From: Prunella strophiata
Lineage: Eukaryota > Chordata > Aves > Passeriformes > Prunellidae
NCBI GenBank assembly: GCA_036583965.1
Contig: JAZBQD010000014.1
Coordinates: 64,572,395-64,636,394 of the forward strand
Length of the DNA: 64,000 bases
Direction: 5' to 3'
Under the pieces are notes generated by a model that was not told the DNA's origin, searched no databases, and saw only the letters and a list, made by a program, of their open reading frames with translations. Both the position numbers and the translations under genes were made by a program. Shown piece after piece: positions 48,001 to 58,198 of this stretch. Position 1 is the stretch's first letter, and each line of letters opens with the position of its first letter.

Positions 48001-48215
48001 ATGTTAGATGTTAGAGAGGAATTCTTTACTTGAGGGTGGTGAGGCCCTGGCACAGATTGCCCAGAGAATCTGTGGACACCTCATCCCTGGAAGTGTTCAA
48101 GGCAAGGCTGGATGAGGCTCTGAGCAACCTGGTCTAGTGAAAGGTACCCTTGTCCAAGGCAGGGCATGGGAACCAGATGAGCTTTAAAGTCCATTTCAAC
48201 CATTTCTATGATGTT
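48001..48215 (+). mobile_element. CR1 LINE 3' UTR fragment
   Basis: In sense, the block runs through ATTCTTTACTTGAGGGTGGT, GAGGCCCTGGCACAGATTGC, CATCCCTGGAAGTGTTCAAG, GGCTGGATGAGGCTCTGAGC and AACCTGGTCTAGTG, then ends in CCATTTCAACCATTTCTATG. This is the order of the bird CR1 3' UTR. The target is 5'-truncated and moderately diverged. Confidence 0.9.
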
Positions 48216-49309
48216 CAAAGATGCTGCAGCAGGTCCATCTTCTGCCCACCACAGCAGCCTTTCCCACATAAACCCTGTGCTCCTCCCAACACCCCTCATT
48301 CCATTGCAGTGCTTTTGAGGAAAAAGAGATTGGAGACTTGGTGCCCAGCACTGGAGGAACCATTGGGAGACTTCCAGATGAGTGTAGGGAATTTTTATCC
48401 AGCACATCAGTGTCAGACAGTGGAGCTGTGCTGCACAGCTGCTGCACTGCCAGACTCCTCACAGCAAGGCTGGCAGACCCCAGCTTCCTGCTGGAAAGAG
48501 GAATCCTCCTCCAGGCACTTGCAGCCAGCTTACAGCTGCTGCAGCACTTTTGAGTTTGTCCCTCTACTGCCAGCACCAATTTGTGCACATTTGCAGGTGT
48601 GACAAATTTGCTTCAGATGACCTCTGGGAAGGCAAAAGCGTTGCCTTGAAAGTGTGTCAGTGATACCACTTAGCACATTTTCTACTTCAAAGTGTTCTAC
48701 CAACATTAATGAAGTCAGATTAAAAATAAGAGCTGAAAACACCCTAATAACATGAAAATACTGCCCTGGAACAAGTATATAAGCAAGAAGGCAACAAAGC
48801 CATTATAAAATGAGGACATTATTATTTTTTTTCTTTAATGAGCTTGCCTTACCCAATCTAATTTAGAAGTAGCTCATCTGTTTAGCTGAAACCCTCCAGT
48901 CATATTTTGAGAGCATTGTGAGGTGCAATATAGCAACTAGGGATGTAAAATTTCAGTTCTGTGACCCTGGTGGCCTGGGAGAATATAGTATTCTATTTAG
49001 GAAGATCTTAAATTACTTCACTTACCACTCCAGACTATTTTTTAAGATATATGTAAATGTATGGTACGGAGTCCCTCAAAGGAACAGTCAGCCCCCATTT
49101 TGAAGCTCTGAGACTGAGGGACTCAGCTGAGATTAGACCAGGAGCTGTACACAGTCACAGGTGTGGTTTTGTTCTGAAGGCATCATCAGGACACATGTAG
49201 CTGTGAACAGATCAGAGAGGTTTGAACAAAGCAAGCAAAGATTGCCAAATCCAGGCTTCTCTCATAAGTTAGCCTCCCATTGCTTTTAATAGGGTTAGGA
49301 TTTTGCCTG
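48216..49309. other. Gene-free stretch
   Basis: No gene recognised. Between 48190 and 48600 three overlapping frames stay open on both strands with no motif; these appear to be due to composition. Donor-like GGTAAGTG on - near 49017 has no convincing acceptor. Confidence 0.5.
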
Positions 49310-49480
49310 CTGGACTGAATTCCCAGCTCTACACTGAATTCACTGTAGCAGAAATCCCTTAATCTCTCTGTGCATCCTTCTCTCTGTGCTCTTTCCTATC
49401 TCCTCATCTGTGGATAAGGATGATACTAACGTCTGCCTCTATGGGTATTATGAGAAATAATTAACTGAGCTTTCAGGAAA
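49310..49480 (+). repeat. MIR / CORE-SINE copy
   Basis: The clearest MIR-type copy here. In order: GGACTGAATTCCCAGCTCTA (the tRNA-derived 'gaatcccagctctgcc' part), ATCCCTTAATCTCTCTGTGC (core), CTCCTCATCTGTGGATAAGG ('cctcatctgtaaaatggggat') and ATGATACTAACGTCTGCCTC, then ATTATGAGAAATAATTAACT. Segment order and spacing agree with the MIR consensus across about 170 bases. MIR-type SINEs predate the mammal-reptile split and are rare in birds. Confidence 0.75.
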
Positions 49481-50013
49481 ATTTCAGCAGCAACGGCAAA
49501 TTTCTCCTCTGGAGATAAAACACATACACACACACGGATAGCTAGAGATATTTCTGTGTATTGATAGATATACACATATAATCTGGTATATGTAATATAC
49601 CTATCACCTGCCAGACCTTTCTGAATGTCAAGGCTCCTCTTTTCTCTGCCTTGTCTTCCTTTTACAGTCCCACTATTTTTAAATGCTGTATTTTATTCAA
49701 AGTCAGTGTGGAGATATCAGGCAGGTAGTTATTTAAAAAAGAAAGAAAAAAGAAAAGCCTTTACCTTCTCCTTATTTAATAGCATTTTTGTTCTGCAACC
49801 ATTGTTCCTGCCAGTCAGAAAAACTGCCTGGTTTTTAATGAAAAATCCTAACAGCAACAAATTGCAACCCTCCCTTTCAACACAGACGTGCCCTTTGAAT
49901 TTAATTATGCCTCAGGCAATGCATTATAACGAGCGTGTGATAAGTGACACCAGAAATCTTCCAAACAAACACAGCAGATATCCCCCACTGGGCAAAAATA
50001 GCTGAGTACCAGA
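49481..50013. other. Gene-free stretch with alternating TATA/CACA words
   Basis: A short low-complexity zone at about 49513-49605 alternates ACACAC, GATAGATATA and ATATAAT words. The sequence 49900-50000 has an isolated CpG-bearing AACGAGCGTGTGATAAG. No gene seen. Confidence 0.5.
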
Positions 50014-50280
50014 TTGCCCGCTTTGGTTCGAGCTCGCTCGGGGTGTGTGTGCCTGCCTTGCCCCACCCGGGCTGGGGAGTCACAGCTTGGCCACATCCAC
50101 GCAGGCAGAGCTGAGCGCTCCCTGCACAGCGCTGGGTCCCGGCTCCAGGACAGTGCCAGGCTCCAGGGAGGGACATTCCTGGAGCGGGGATTCAGAGCCC
50201 CCAGCAGGAGCAGAGAGGAGCCGGGGACAAAGGAAGTGGAGGAGTTTGGGAGGTTTCCTTTCCTCCCGGAATAATTTCTC
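50014..50280. promoter_or_regulatory. Small GC-rich patch, possible regulatory element
   Basis: This 270-base block is sharply GC-richer than the AT-rich DNA on both sides and holds a modest cluster of CpGs (TTCGAGCTCGCTCGG at 50027-50041, CCCGG, GAGCGG, CCGGG). It includes a TEAD-like GACATTCC at about 50172. It is smaller and poorer in CpG than the island at 19.4 kb. It may be an enhancer or weak promoter, or an eroded island. I see no exon structure. Confidence 0.4.
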
Positions 50281-51115
50281 ACAAGCTGTGTCAACTATCC
50301 ACGGTTAAGCAAATACTTGAAGTATCTATCAACATTTCCCATTTGGAGGGAGAGGCAGCACCAATTACCTTTGGTTTTGTTGTCTTGGGAGCTGCCACAG
50401 CCAGCGAGAGGAGACTGCCTGGGATTTTTCTGATTGTTCGCAGAAGAGAATTTCCTTTGAAAACAAACACCCACAGCCCTGCCTGTAATGCAACACCAGG
50501 GTCAAACTCTGTCCTTTTGCATCCTTCTGGATGCTAACTTGGGAAAATGCAATGCCCCTGTCTTACTTATGTTAGGAAAATTAATCCACAAACATCAGAG
50601 GTTTATGCCCAAAAAGGAGACAGAGGAGTCCTTTTACTTTATTCCAATAAAGGGAGAGGCCATGGGACATTCCCCTGGGGTCTCTCCAATTTTTGGAGGA
50701 CACATTCTCCTTTTTATCCCAATTTCCCGGCCACATTTCCCTCTCTCTTTCCCCATTGGCTGAGGTACTTGAGAGGTACAGACTTCCCGATGTGCCTGAT
50801 ACAGAAGATTTCCCTCTAATGTATAAGCCTCTCTTTAATTTTTAATTCTTATGGAATTTAGGGATTCTCTTTCCTATTGTTTCTTTCATCTTATAATGTC
50901 TAATTTAATTTATCAGCAAACCTAGAGTTTATTTGTAAAAGCAAATATCTCTTCCCATTCATCAATCAGTGGAATCCTCCCCATTGTTTCTTTTATCTCC
51001 CAGTGCTAACTTTATCTACCAGCAGACCTATGGCTTGTTTGTAAAGACAACTCCACTATTCCTCTCACTTAGAACTTCTGGGATGGCCAGTGGCTCCCAA
51101 GAGGCAGCAGACCAT
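50281..51115. other. Gene-free stretch
   Basis: Open frames of 64-91 codons on + at 50343-50819 carry no motif. No repeat recognised. Confidence 0.5.
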
Positions 51116-51222
51116 GGAATCATAGGATCACTAAGGTTGGAAAAGATCTTGAAGATCATGGAGTCCAACCTTTGCCCAAATGCCAGCACATCCACTAAAC
51201 CATATCACAAACAGCCATGTCT
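51116..51222 (-). mobile_element. CR1 LINE 3' end fragment (antisense)
   Basis: On +, GGAATCATAGGATCACTAAG, TTGGAAAAGATCTTGAAGAT and CATGGAGTCCAACCTTTGCC are the reverse complement of the CR1 3' terminus, so the element points to - with its 3' end at 51116. Similarity ends by about 51222. Confidence 0.85.
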
Positions 51223-51974
51223 GCTCAGTTTTTGGTCATCTCTGGCAATGCTGCTGGTGCACAATGCTTGGGTCTACTTATTATTGGGATGCAAAGTGTC
51301 CATGTGCAAAACAGGGAGACAACAGTCACAGACACCTCCTGACTGCTGATGGGCAAATACCAAGACAAGTTCTATTTAATCTCAAAAGTCATATGGATGT
51401 AAACATGAAATGAAACAATTCCAGTCCTGCCAGAGGGTTTTGTTATTTCAAAGTAGCTGCATTGGACATGGTCTCTGTCTTCCATTTCCCTTCCTGACAG
51501 TACAGGTGTGTTGGCTTACTGATATTTTAAGGAAGGTGAGTTTTTATTTTTATACCAGAGATAGCTGCTCTGGCTCTGAAGACCCTCTTGCTCATGTCAG
51601 GGAGCTGTTTCCCTGCTGTGGTACAGCTCTCATGAGCTTCTGCAACAGCTGTTTTCATTGAAGTCTTAAAGATGAAAGACAGACAGAGCTTTTAAAAAGA
51701 GAGGGCTGGGATTCACAATCAAGTTATTGCAGTTTAATGTGTTTCTGTGCAGCAGATGAGCCACACCAGCCAGCTGGGTTCACACCCTCAGCTTCAGAAA
51801 ATGCAGGATTTAAACTACACATTACCATGGCCTGAGTATGACTCTGGTCAGGCGTCCACAATAAATTATTCACTTTCTTGAGCACAATAACACCATCATG
51901 TAACTGAGTTCTCCAGATATTTAAATACTTAATTCTTCCTTTCACCACTAACTTGCCCTGCAACCACGGGTCTT
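51223..51974. other. Gene-free stretch
   Basis: No recognised gene. A strong short splice-site pair at 51500/51536 is described as a finding. Confidence 0.5.
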
Positions 51975-52105
51975 ACCACCTCCTTAGCTTTCAGACTTCA
52001 AGTGTAAAATGAATATGAGGAGTGCTTACACAAAAGGGTACTATAAGAACAAAAATGAGAATCTATGAGGTGCTGAGATATTCTGGATACCTGGCCTAAG
52101 GGTCA
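51975..52105 (+). repeat. MIR-like / CORE-SINE fragment, 3' half
   Basis: TTCAAGTGTAAAATGAATATG, AGTGCTTACACAAAAGGGTA and TCTATGAGGTGCTGAGATAT follow the 3' half of a CORE-SINE related to MIR ('catctgtaaaatggggataat..tgtgaggtgctcagatactatgg'). The 3' words are the most convincing. The 5' tRNA-like part is not visible. Confidence 0.5.
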
Positions 52106-54029
52106 TTTTAAACACCCCAGTCTGCTAAGTGGAATTGGAGCAGCAGCGCTTCGCTTTTAGTCACCCCCAGTGTTCCTTGTTATTTATGCAGCTGTGGAGC
52201 TGAAAAATGACTTAAGAGTCCTGTGCTTTGCTGCAGTAAACAGAAGCCAACAGGGCTGCATTGCTCTACAGGAGTCGAGGAGCTGCATCACTTTGTTGCA
52301 CGTTTTCATGTGAACCTGTGAGTCACAGTTCTTGTACCAAAATATTTCCAAGTACATCTCCTTTCAAAGATAAAATTTTAGGAGCTGCTGTCATGTGTCA
52401 CACATAAACAATGTGAAGCATAACATCAAACACTTGGAAAGTGTGCAAGTACACCAAAAGGAAGGAGGGTGATTTACTGAGCTTTAGTTCAATATAACTG
52501 CATGAGTTTTACACCTAGAGGACTCAGATTGCTGTAACTGTTACCTGTGAATAAAGCTTCCCTCTGGCAAGTGATAATTAATTCTCAGATTTTAGAAGTT
52601 TCTGAATTCCAGAGACCCCTGAGCACATTTGTATGAAGATTAGACATTGTTTCTTTTCTCCTTTTCTCTTTGAAGTCTTTTCTTCAAAGATTGCAGCTCA
52701 CTGTTCAGACTGCATAAATCCTCTCTTGACAGAGCCGGCTTTTCTCTGCACTCGCAGAGCTTTGAGTCTGACTCTGCTCTCCCTCACTCTGCTCTGTGCC
52801 CCATCAAAGAACAGAGAGATTGTCAGCACCACAGCGCTGCCAGTGGGGAGGAGAATCAAACCCTTTGCCAAGTACATCAAGTGAATTGCTCACCCCCTGC
52901 GGGGAAAATTTACCACCTAACAATGCAGTAATTGATATTGATGGTGTGTGTTGTTCACATTTCAATTTTTTAGAAACTTGTTTTCAAGATTTTGAGAAGC
53001 CAGGTTACAGTGATCAAAGGTCGAAGCCTTTATTTCCCTGTAAAACAACTTCCCTGGGGCTATGCCTGATGTGGGAAGAAATCTGTGGTTCTGGAAATAG
53101 ATTTGTACAAGGCACGTACCTAAACTAAAAAAGACCAAAGATTCTAAATTACAGGAGTGAGATTTTCTTCTTATTTGCACACCTATGAATTGAAAGCAAC
53201 TACTCAGATGCTGAAGAAATCAGCTCATCTACATTTTTAGTTGGAGTAGTAAGTGCTGGGTCCCTAGAAATGCAGCTGAATTCTTAATGTTCACACCTTA
53301 GATGAACTTCTTACTTCTCTCTTCTCAAGCTGTGCTCCTCTGACCTTGTCATGAAACAATATTTTGCAACTTCTTTTCTAGTGAAAAAAAAAGTAAAAGT
53401 GTTTGCTTTTCTTTTCTATCCTGTTGAACTAATTTTAGGAAGGGAAAATGGAAAAAAGAAAAAGAAAAGGGAAAGAAAAGGCCAATCTTCATATAATCCA
53501 GGAATTCCTTTTTTTTTTTACGGCTTGGGATAAATAACCCCCATTAGTGAGAAATTAGAAAAGCAGTGTTCACCTGTATAATTCACAGAATGCTCTAGCT
53601 GTATGCATAGCTGAATTTCAGGGTCTTGGTGTTAAATAGTACAAATGTTCAAATATTCCTACTGCTGCCTCTGCTCTCAGCTGCCCTCCCTCAGTGACCA
53701 CTGCCAATAACCTGCGTGTGAGTTAGTGAGTGACTTCCTCACTGCTGAGGTGAATAAAAGTTGAACAATCCAGTCAAATTCCTGAACATCAAATTTCTAC
53801 TCAATGTGATCATGGTGATGACCCAAGAGGAAACAATGTTCTACAGTCTGGCCAAAATTGTCACCTTTCCATGTGGTAACATCATGGTTTTGGCCAAATC
53901 ACTGCAAGTCACAGCAGAAGCTTTCATACTGAAAATACATGGCTGTATGTTCACTGATGCAAATTATATTTAATTTTCTCACTGCCTTGCCCATTAGTAA
54001 GTACCTTAAGAATTCCCCAAACTCTCATG
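52106..54029. other. Gene-free stretch
   Basis: No gene is supported. An 83-codon frame at 52633-52884 ends in a basic tail and resembles nothing I know. A T run of 10 lies at about 53510-53519, and a purine-rich AAAAAGAAAAAG patch lies near 53450-53480. Confidence 0.5.
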
Positions 54030-54135
54030 GGCACTAGAAAGTACCAAAGCAGTGAAGTGTCTTGCCCAAGACATCTGGGCAATGACAGGAGTAGAGCCTG
54101 GAGCACATCCCATCTGCAAACCACTCTTTATGTTA
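54030..54135 (-). repeat. MIR-like / CORE-SINE fragment (antisense)
   Basis: CAGTGAAGTGTCTTGCCCAA, GACATCTGGGCAATGACAGG and AGTAGAGCCTGGAGCAC match the reverse complement of the CORE-SINE middle ('gtgaagtgacttgcccaaggtcacac..agtggcagagcc'). The copy is short and diverged but holds the diagnostic CTTGCCCAAG-type core. Confidence 0.45.
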
Positions 54136-57100
54136 CATTGCTTCCCAATTTAGTGTCCCAACTTGTCTAGTCATGCACAGCCCTCTTAAGCATTCTTGAC
54201 TTTTCTCTCACATCATTTCACAGAAATTTCCTTTCTTGGTCCTTCCTTTCCTTTCTTTCCTTTCTTCCTTGATGAAAGAAATATTTCTAACTCTCGTTTT
54301 GAGTCTTTTTGTTTTTCCCCCCAAAAAAATTCAATGCACAGACCTGAAAATTTGGGTCACTTCTTGGAATTGGTGCTCTGGGCCCCATACACCTCCTTCA
54401 CCTGCCTTGAATATTCACAGCACAGCCCTGTGGTGGCCCAATGTGCCGGAAACACGAGTGCAACTGCACCAGCAGAGCTCTCTCCAGGGGCCACGGGCCA
54501 GATGACAAAGAGCCAGGGAAGGAGGTTCATAGCTGAATGTCTTTGCCCAAGGGAAAGCAGACCAAAGAATACAAAATGTCTGCAGAGGGCATGTTGCCCT
54601 TGATTGAGCCCCCGCTGGCTGGAAACCCAGAATTAACAACAGCAACAACAACAAGAAAATTAGTAAGGCTTGCCAGCTGGGGAGAGACATCTGGCTAGTG
54701 ATCAGAGGGGCATGTGAGTCAATTAATCCATCTCCGAGCTGGATTAGCACATTGAAACATGCTTCCCTTCACTGCTGCAGAGGGACCTGTTGAATGAGCT
54801 GTAAAGATGAATGGAACTAAAGAAATTTCATTTAGATGAAGAAAAATGGCTCTGAAGTAGTGAGTGGGTGGTTTTTACATGCCTTATGTGCTGCAAGAAT
54901 TAAGCACAACTCAGAGAATTTAGGGCATGAAACAGCCATTTGGATACAAAAGCTCTTGCATTTTGGATCTCATTGATTTAAAATTTGTATCTAGATATCT
55001 GCCAATTTATTTCTCATGTTTATAGCATATCCAGGAAAAAAGATACTACAGTTCAGGAAAAATAACTCTTTCAGTCCATTCTTTCACAACTGTGGTAAAT
55101 CAAGTTATTGTTGCCACAGAAGCTGTTCCTGGGCTCTTTTGCTATTAAATGGAATGGCAGGACTGTTGCTCAAGGGTCTCATGCTGCATTTAGATCTGGA
55201 GAGATTGAGACTCAGTCTCCACCTTTTCTGTCATTGCAGATCAATGGGACATGGTCTTCTTAAATACTTTTCAAAATGTCAGAGATTGGATCTGAAGGGA
55301 TAACTTTGGTCACTGAGTTCAGTTCTTGCTGTCATGAACCATCAGGTCATATTATCCCTTCTTTGGAATTCTTCAGCTCCCTCTTAAATTTTGCTTTTTC
55401 AACTGTTATTCCTGCAGTCAGAAAGCTTTTCCAAAACTTCATTCCTCTGCTGTTTAGAAACTTATTTATAATTTTCATTGTCTGTTTATTCAGGACCAGG
55501 TTACAGTCATTTGTTCTAATTCCAGAAATGTCTTTTACTCTCCTCCCTTTTGAGAACTCAGACCCCTGAGGTGTCTATGGATAGCTGTCAAAAACTGCAG
55601 CTTTCCTTTCACTAAGCTAAACATGTGAAGCCACGTTTGCTCTCCCCTAAAACAGCCTCATCTGTCCCCTGTGTTTTGTAGTCCTTCTCTATACCTATAC
55701 CTACTTCAATAATTATTTTTGCAATAATACATGGATTATATACAAGTTTCAAATTAAATCCTGTGCAATGGCAGCAACTGCAGAAAATACCCTTTCTGTC
55801 TGTTCTCTGGAAGTTGTGTTCACTAACTGGGGAGCTTTCAACTTTAGAAAAGTATGAGGAATTTCAGTTGGCACCTGGAAGTTTGTACTTGGGACCTGGT
55901 AGGAAGAGGCACAGGAGTTTTCTCAGCTAGGGGATGGTGCCCAGGGACAATCTTGATGCAGCTATTAGCAAAGCAAATTGAGTGCTAGGATGCATCAGGG
56001 AAGATTTCTCTAGCAGAAGTGGTGAGGACTTTTTGTATTACTAATGAGCTAAACAGTGCCAGTGAAAAGACATTGACAATATAATCCTGATTGCCCATAC
56101 TGAGAAATTGCTTGAATGATCCCTGGAGCTCTTTTGGGATGTGGCATTGTTCTGAATAATTCATTGACATGTGTGGGGATTAGCACATAGTGGGGACCAT
56201 TCACCAGACACATTTACAGCTTGGGCCCCCTTTTCCAGAGGCTGGCAGAGGCGAGCTGGATGAGTGCCCACTTCTGTGGCCTAATGATCTCATTGCCTCA
56301 GGATGGTCCCACAGAGGTTTAATTTATGAGAGCAGACATAACTGTACACATGAGGGTGCAGCTCCTCATGTCAAGGACTCTGCACAGTTCTGATCATCTG
56401 TACTGATGGCAGAGGAGCTCAAAGATTGCAGCTACAGCTCTTAAACAGTGACAGCAGAATATGATCATATCATTTAATGGCTAAAATAGTCTCCAGCCAC
56501 AGGGTTTTGACCATTTTAACTCTCACAACACAGCTCCTGGGACCATCTTAGCCCCAGCAGTATTCACATCAGATCTGTGGGATGGGACCCTCCAGTTCTG
56601 GAGCTCCAGAGATTTTCTCTGTAATGGCACAGCACAGCTGTGTCAGATGGTATCCAGATCAGAGTGCATCCATGACCCATCCTATTTGCTAAGATCATTT
56701 CAGCCAAACCAGCTCAGATATATTGAAGAACTACCTTGGTGATCAAAAGAATCCAGAATTAACTCTATGAGAGCAGGAAAAACTGATTTTGAATGCTTTT
56801 GAAAAATCTCCTTTATACTCAAAGAGAGCTTTATGTACAGAAACTGTCCACAGCCCCTGGGAATTTGGTTCTCAATTCCTTTAACTGGAGCATGTCAAAT
56901 AATTTCAGCTGTCACATGTCATGTCTGAGAGACCATGAGCTTTGACACAATATGTGTCAAATATACCTTCAAAGGAATGCAGCACTTCTCTGGGAGGTAA
57001 TGACAATAGCTGAGCATGATTTCCTTCCAAATAAATATGAAAACTCCACAGACATCAGTCAAAAAAAATTAACTCTCCTTGAAGACATTTCATAAGAAAT

Positions 57101-57567
57101 GCCTTCTTTCCTGTCTCTGCTACCTCCCTCCCTTCTCGTGGAAAATGCCAAAGTGGATAAGTTCAGGACTTGCCTCTCTGAAAAACAAGGGGGCCTAGAG
57201 TAATGTAAAGCCCAAACCCACAAACATCTGTACATAACTAGAGCTGTATGAAGTTGACAGACATCTTGTCCTTACTGCTGCTGTGTCACTCAGTGTCCAT
57301 TACTGGCTATAGACTGTTGTCCAGCAGACAGTCCCAGGGATAAAGAGGGAAGGACTCCCTCCTGGCATGTGTATGAGGCCTATTGCAGGGAGCATGTCAC
57401 CTCTTCAGGACCCCTGCTTACACTTGCACATTGCTTAAAATACAGTATTTGTCAGACATTCAGTTACCTCCTCAGAGGAACCAGGAAGGAGAGGAGAAGC
57501 ACTTCCCCCTTTTCTCTTTAAGTACAATGAAAAGACTCAGACCTGGTCCCCAGTTCAGGACCTGTTC
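54136..57567. other. Gene-free stretch before LTR copy 2
   Basis: No gene recognised. Frames of up to 135 codons near 54196-54750 occur on both strands without a motif. The final six bases, CTGTTC at 57562-57567, are the target duplication of the LTR that follows. Confidence 0.5.
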
Positions 57568-57971
57568 TGTCAGAACCCAGGACATCCCTCTGGCTGCCCT
57601 GGATGGCTCCAGCCCCTGGCAGGGGGCTCAGAGGCCTTGGCACAGAGCCCAAGACCCCTGTGCCTTTGATCTTGAGCCATGGAAAAAAATTACCAACTTA
57701 TATGAAGAGTTGCAAGCCACAAAAATTTAGTAGAGTAATAATTAGTTTATCACAGGGTAGAAAAGTAGAATTTTGGGGTTTTTTAGAATAAGGGTTCGGG
57801 GGTCAAGATGGAGGAATTTGGGTGTGTTCTGTCCTTCTTTCTCTTTCTTTACAGCCTCCATCTTCTGGGTGATGGTGGCACTTTTGGATTGGTTTAGAGT
57901 AGAGTTAGATTCTCTAACACAGGTGATTGGTATTGGAAAATAACTGTAAATAATGTACAGGTAGTTTTTAG

Positions 57972-57978
57972 TATAAAA
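57972..57978 (+). promoter_or_regulatory. LTR TATA box, copy 2
   Basis: TATAAAA at the same internal position as in copy 1. Confidence 0.75.
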
Positions 57979-58072
57979 AGACAACACTGCCCCAGAGGTG
58001 GGCAGTGTGCCTCAGACTGACCTGCTGAACAGACCTGGGCTGCTCAGGGAGAAAATTTATTAGATAAGAAAT

Positions 58073-58078
58073 AATAAA
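58073..58078 (+). terminator. LTR polyadenylation signal, copy 2
   Basis: AATAAA about 100 bases after the TATA box, as in copy 1. Confidence 0.75.
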
Positions 58079-58198
58079 CAACCTTGAACACTGCACAAGA
58101 AGAGTCCTGACTCCTTCTTCAGTTCTCAGGCTGGGACACAGAGACTCTCAAACAGATTGGGGTCATCTCGAGCTCCTGAGAGAGCTCTGACACTGTTC

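Larger units (their letters stand above)
57568..58192 (+). mobile_element. Solo LTR, class-II-like (ERVK-type) endogenous retrovirus, copy 2
   Basis: A 625-bp unit from TGTCAGAA to CTGACA that aligns throughout with the copy at 26016-26639. The flanks CTGTTC (57562-57567) and CTGTTC (58193-58198) are an exact 6-bp target duplication, which fixes the boundaries and shows an independent insertion. It keeps the TATA box (57972-57978) and AATAAA (58073-58078). By eye the two copies differ about once every 10-15 bases in the first half, so they are not recent duplicates. No viral genes flank it. Confidence 0.93.

Noticed and set aside
26016..58192. The two LTRs as the ends of one provirus
   Set aside because: The spacing of 31 kb is several times a retroviral genome, each copy has its own target duplication, and no gag, pol or env remnant is visible between them.
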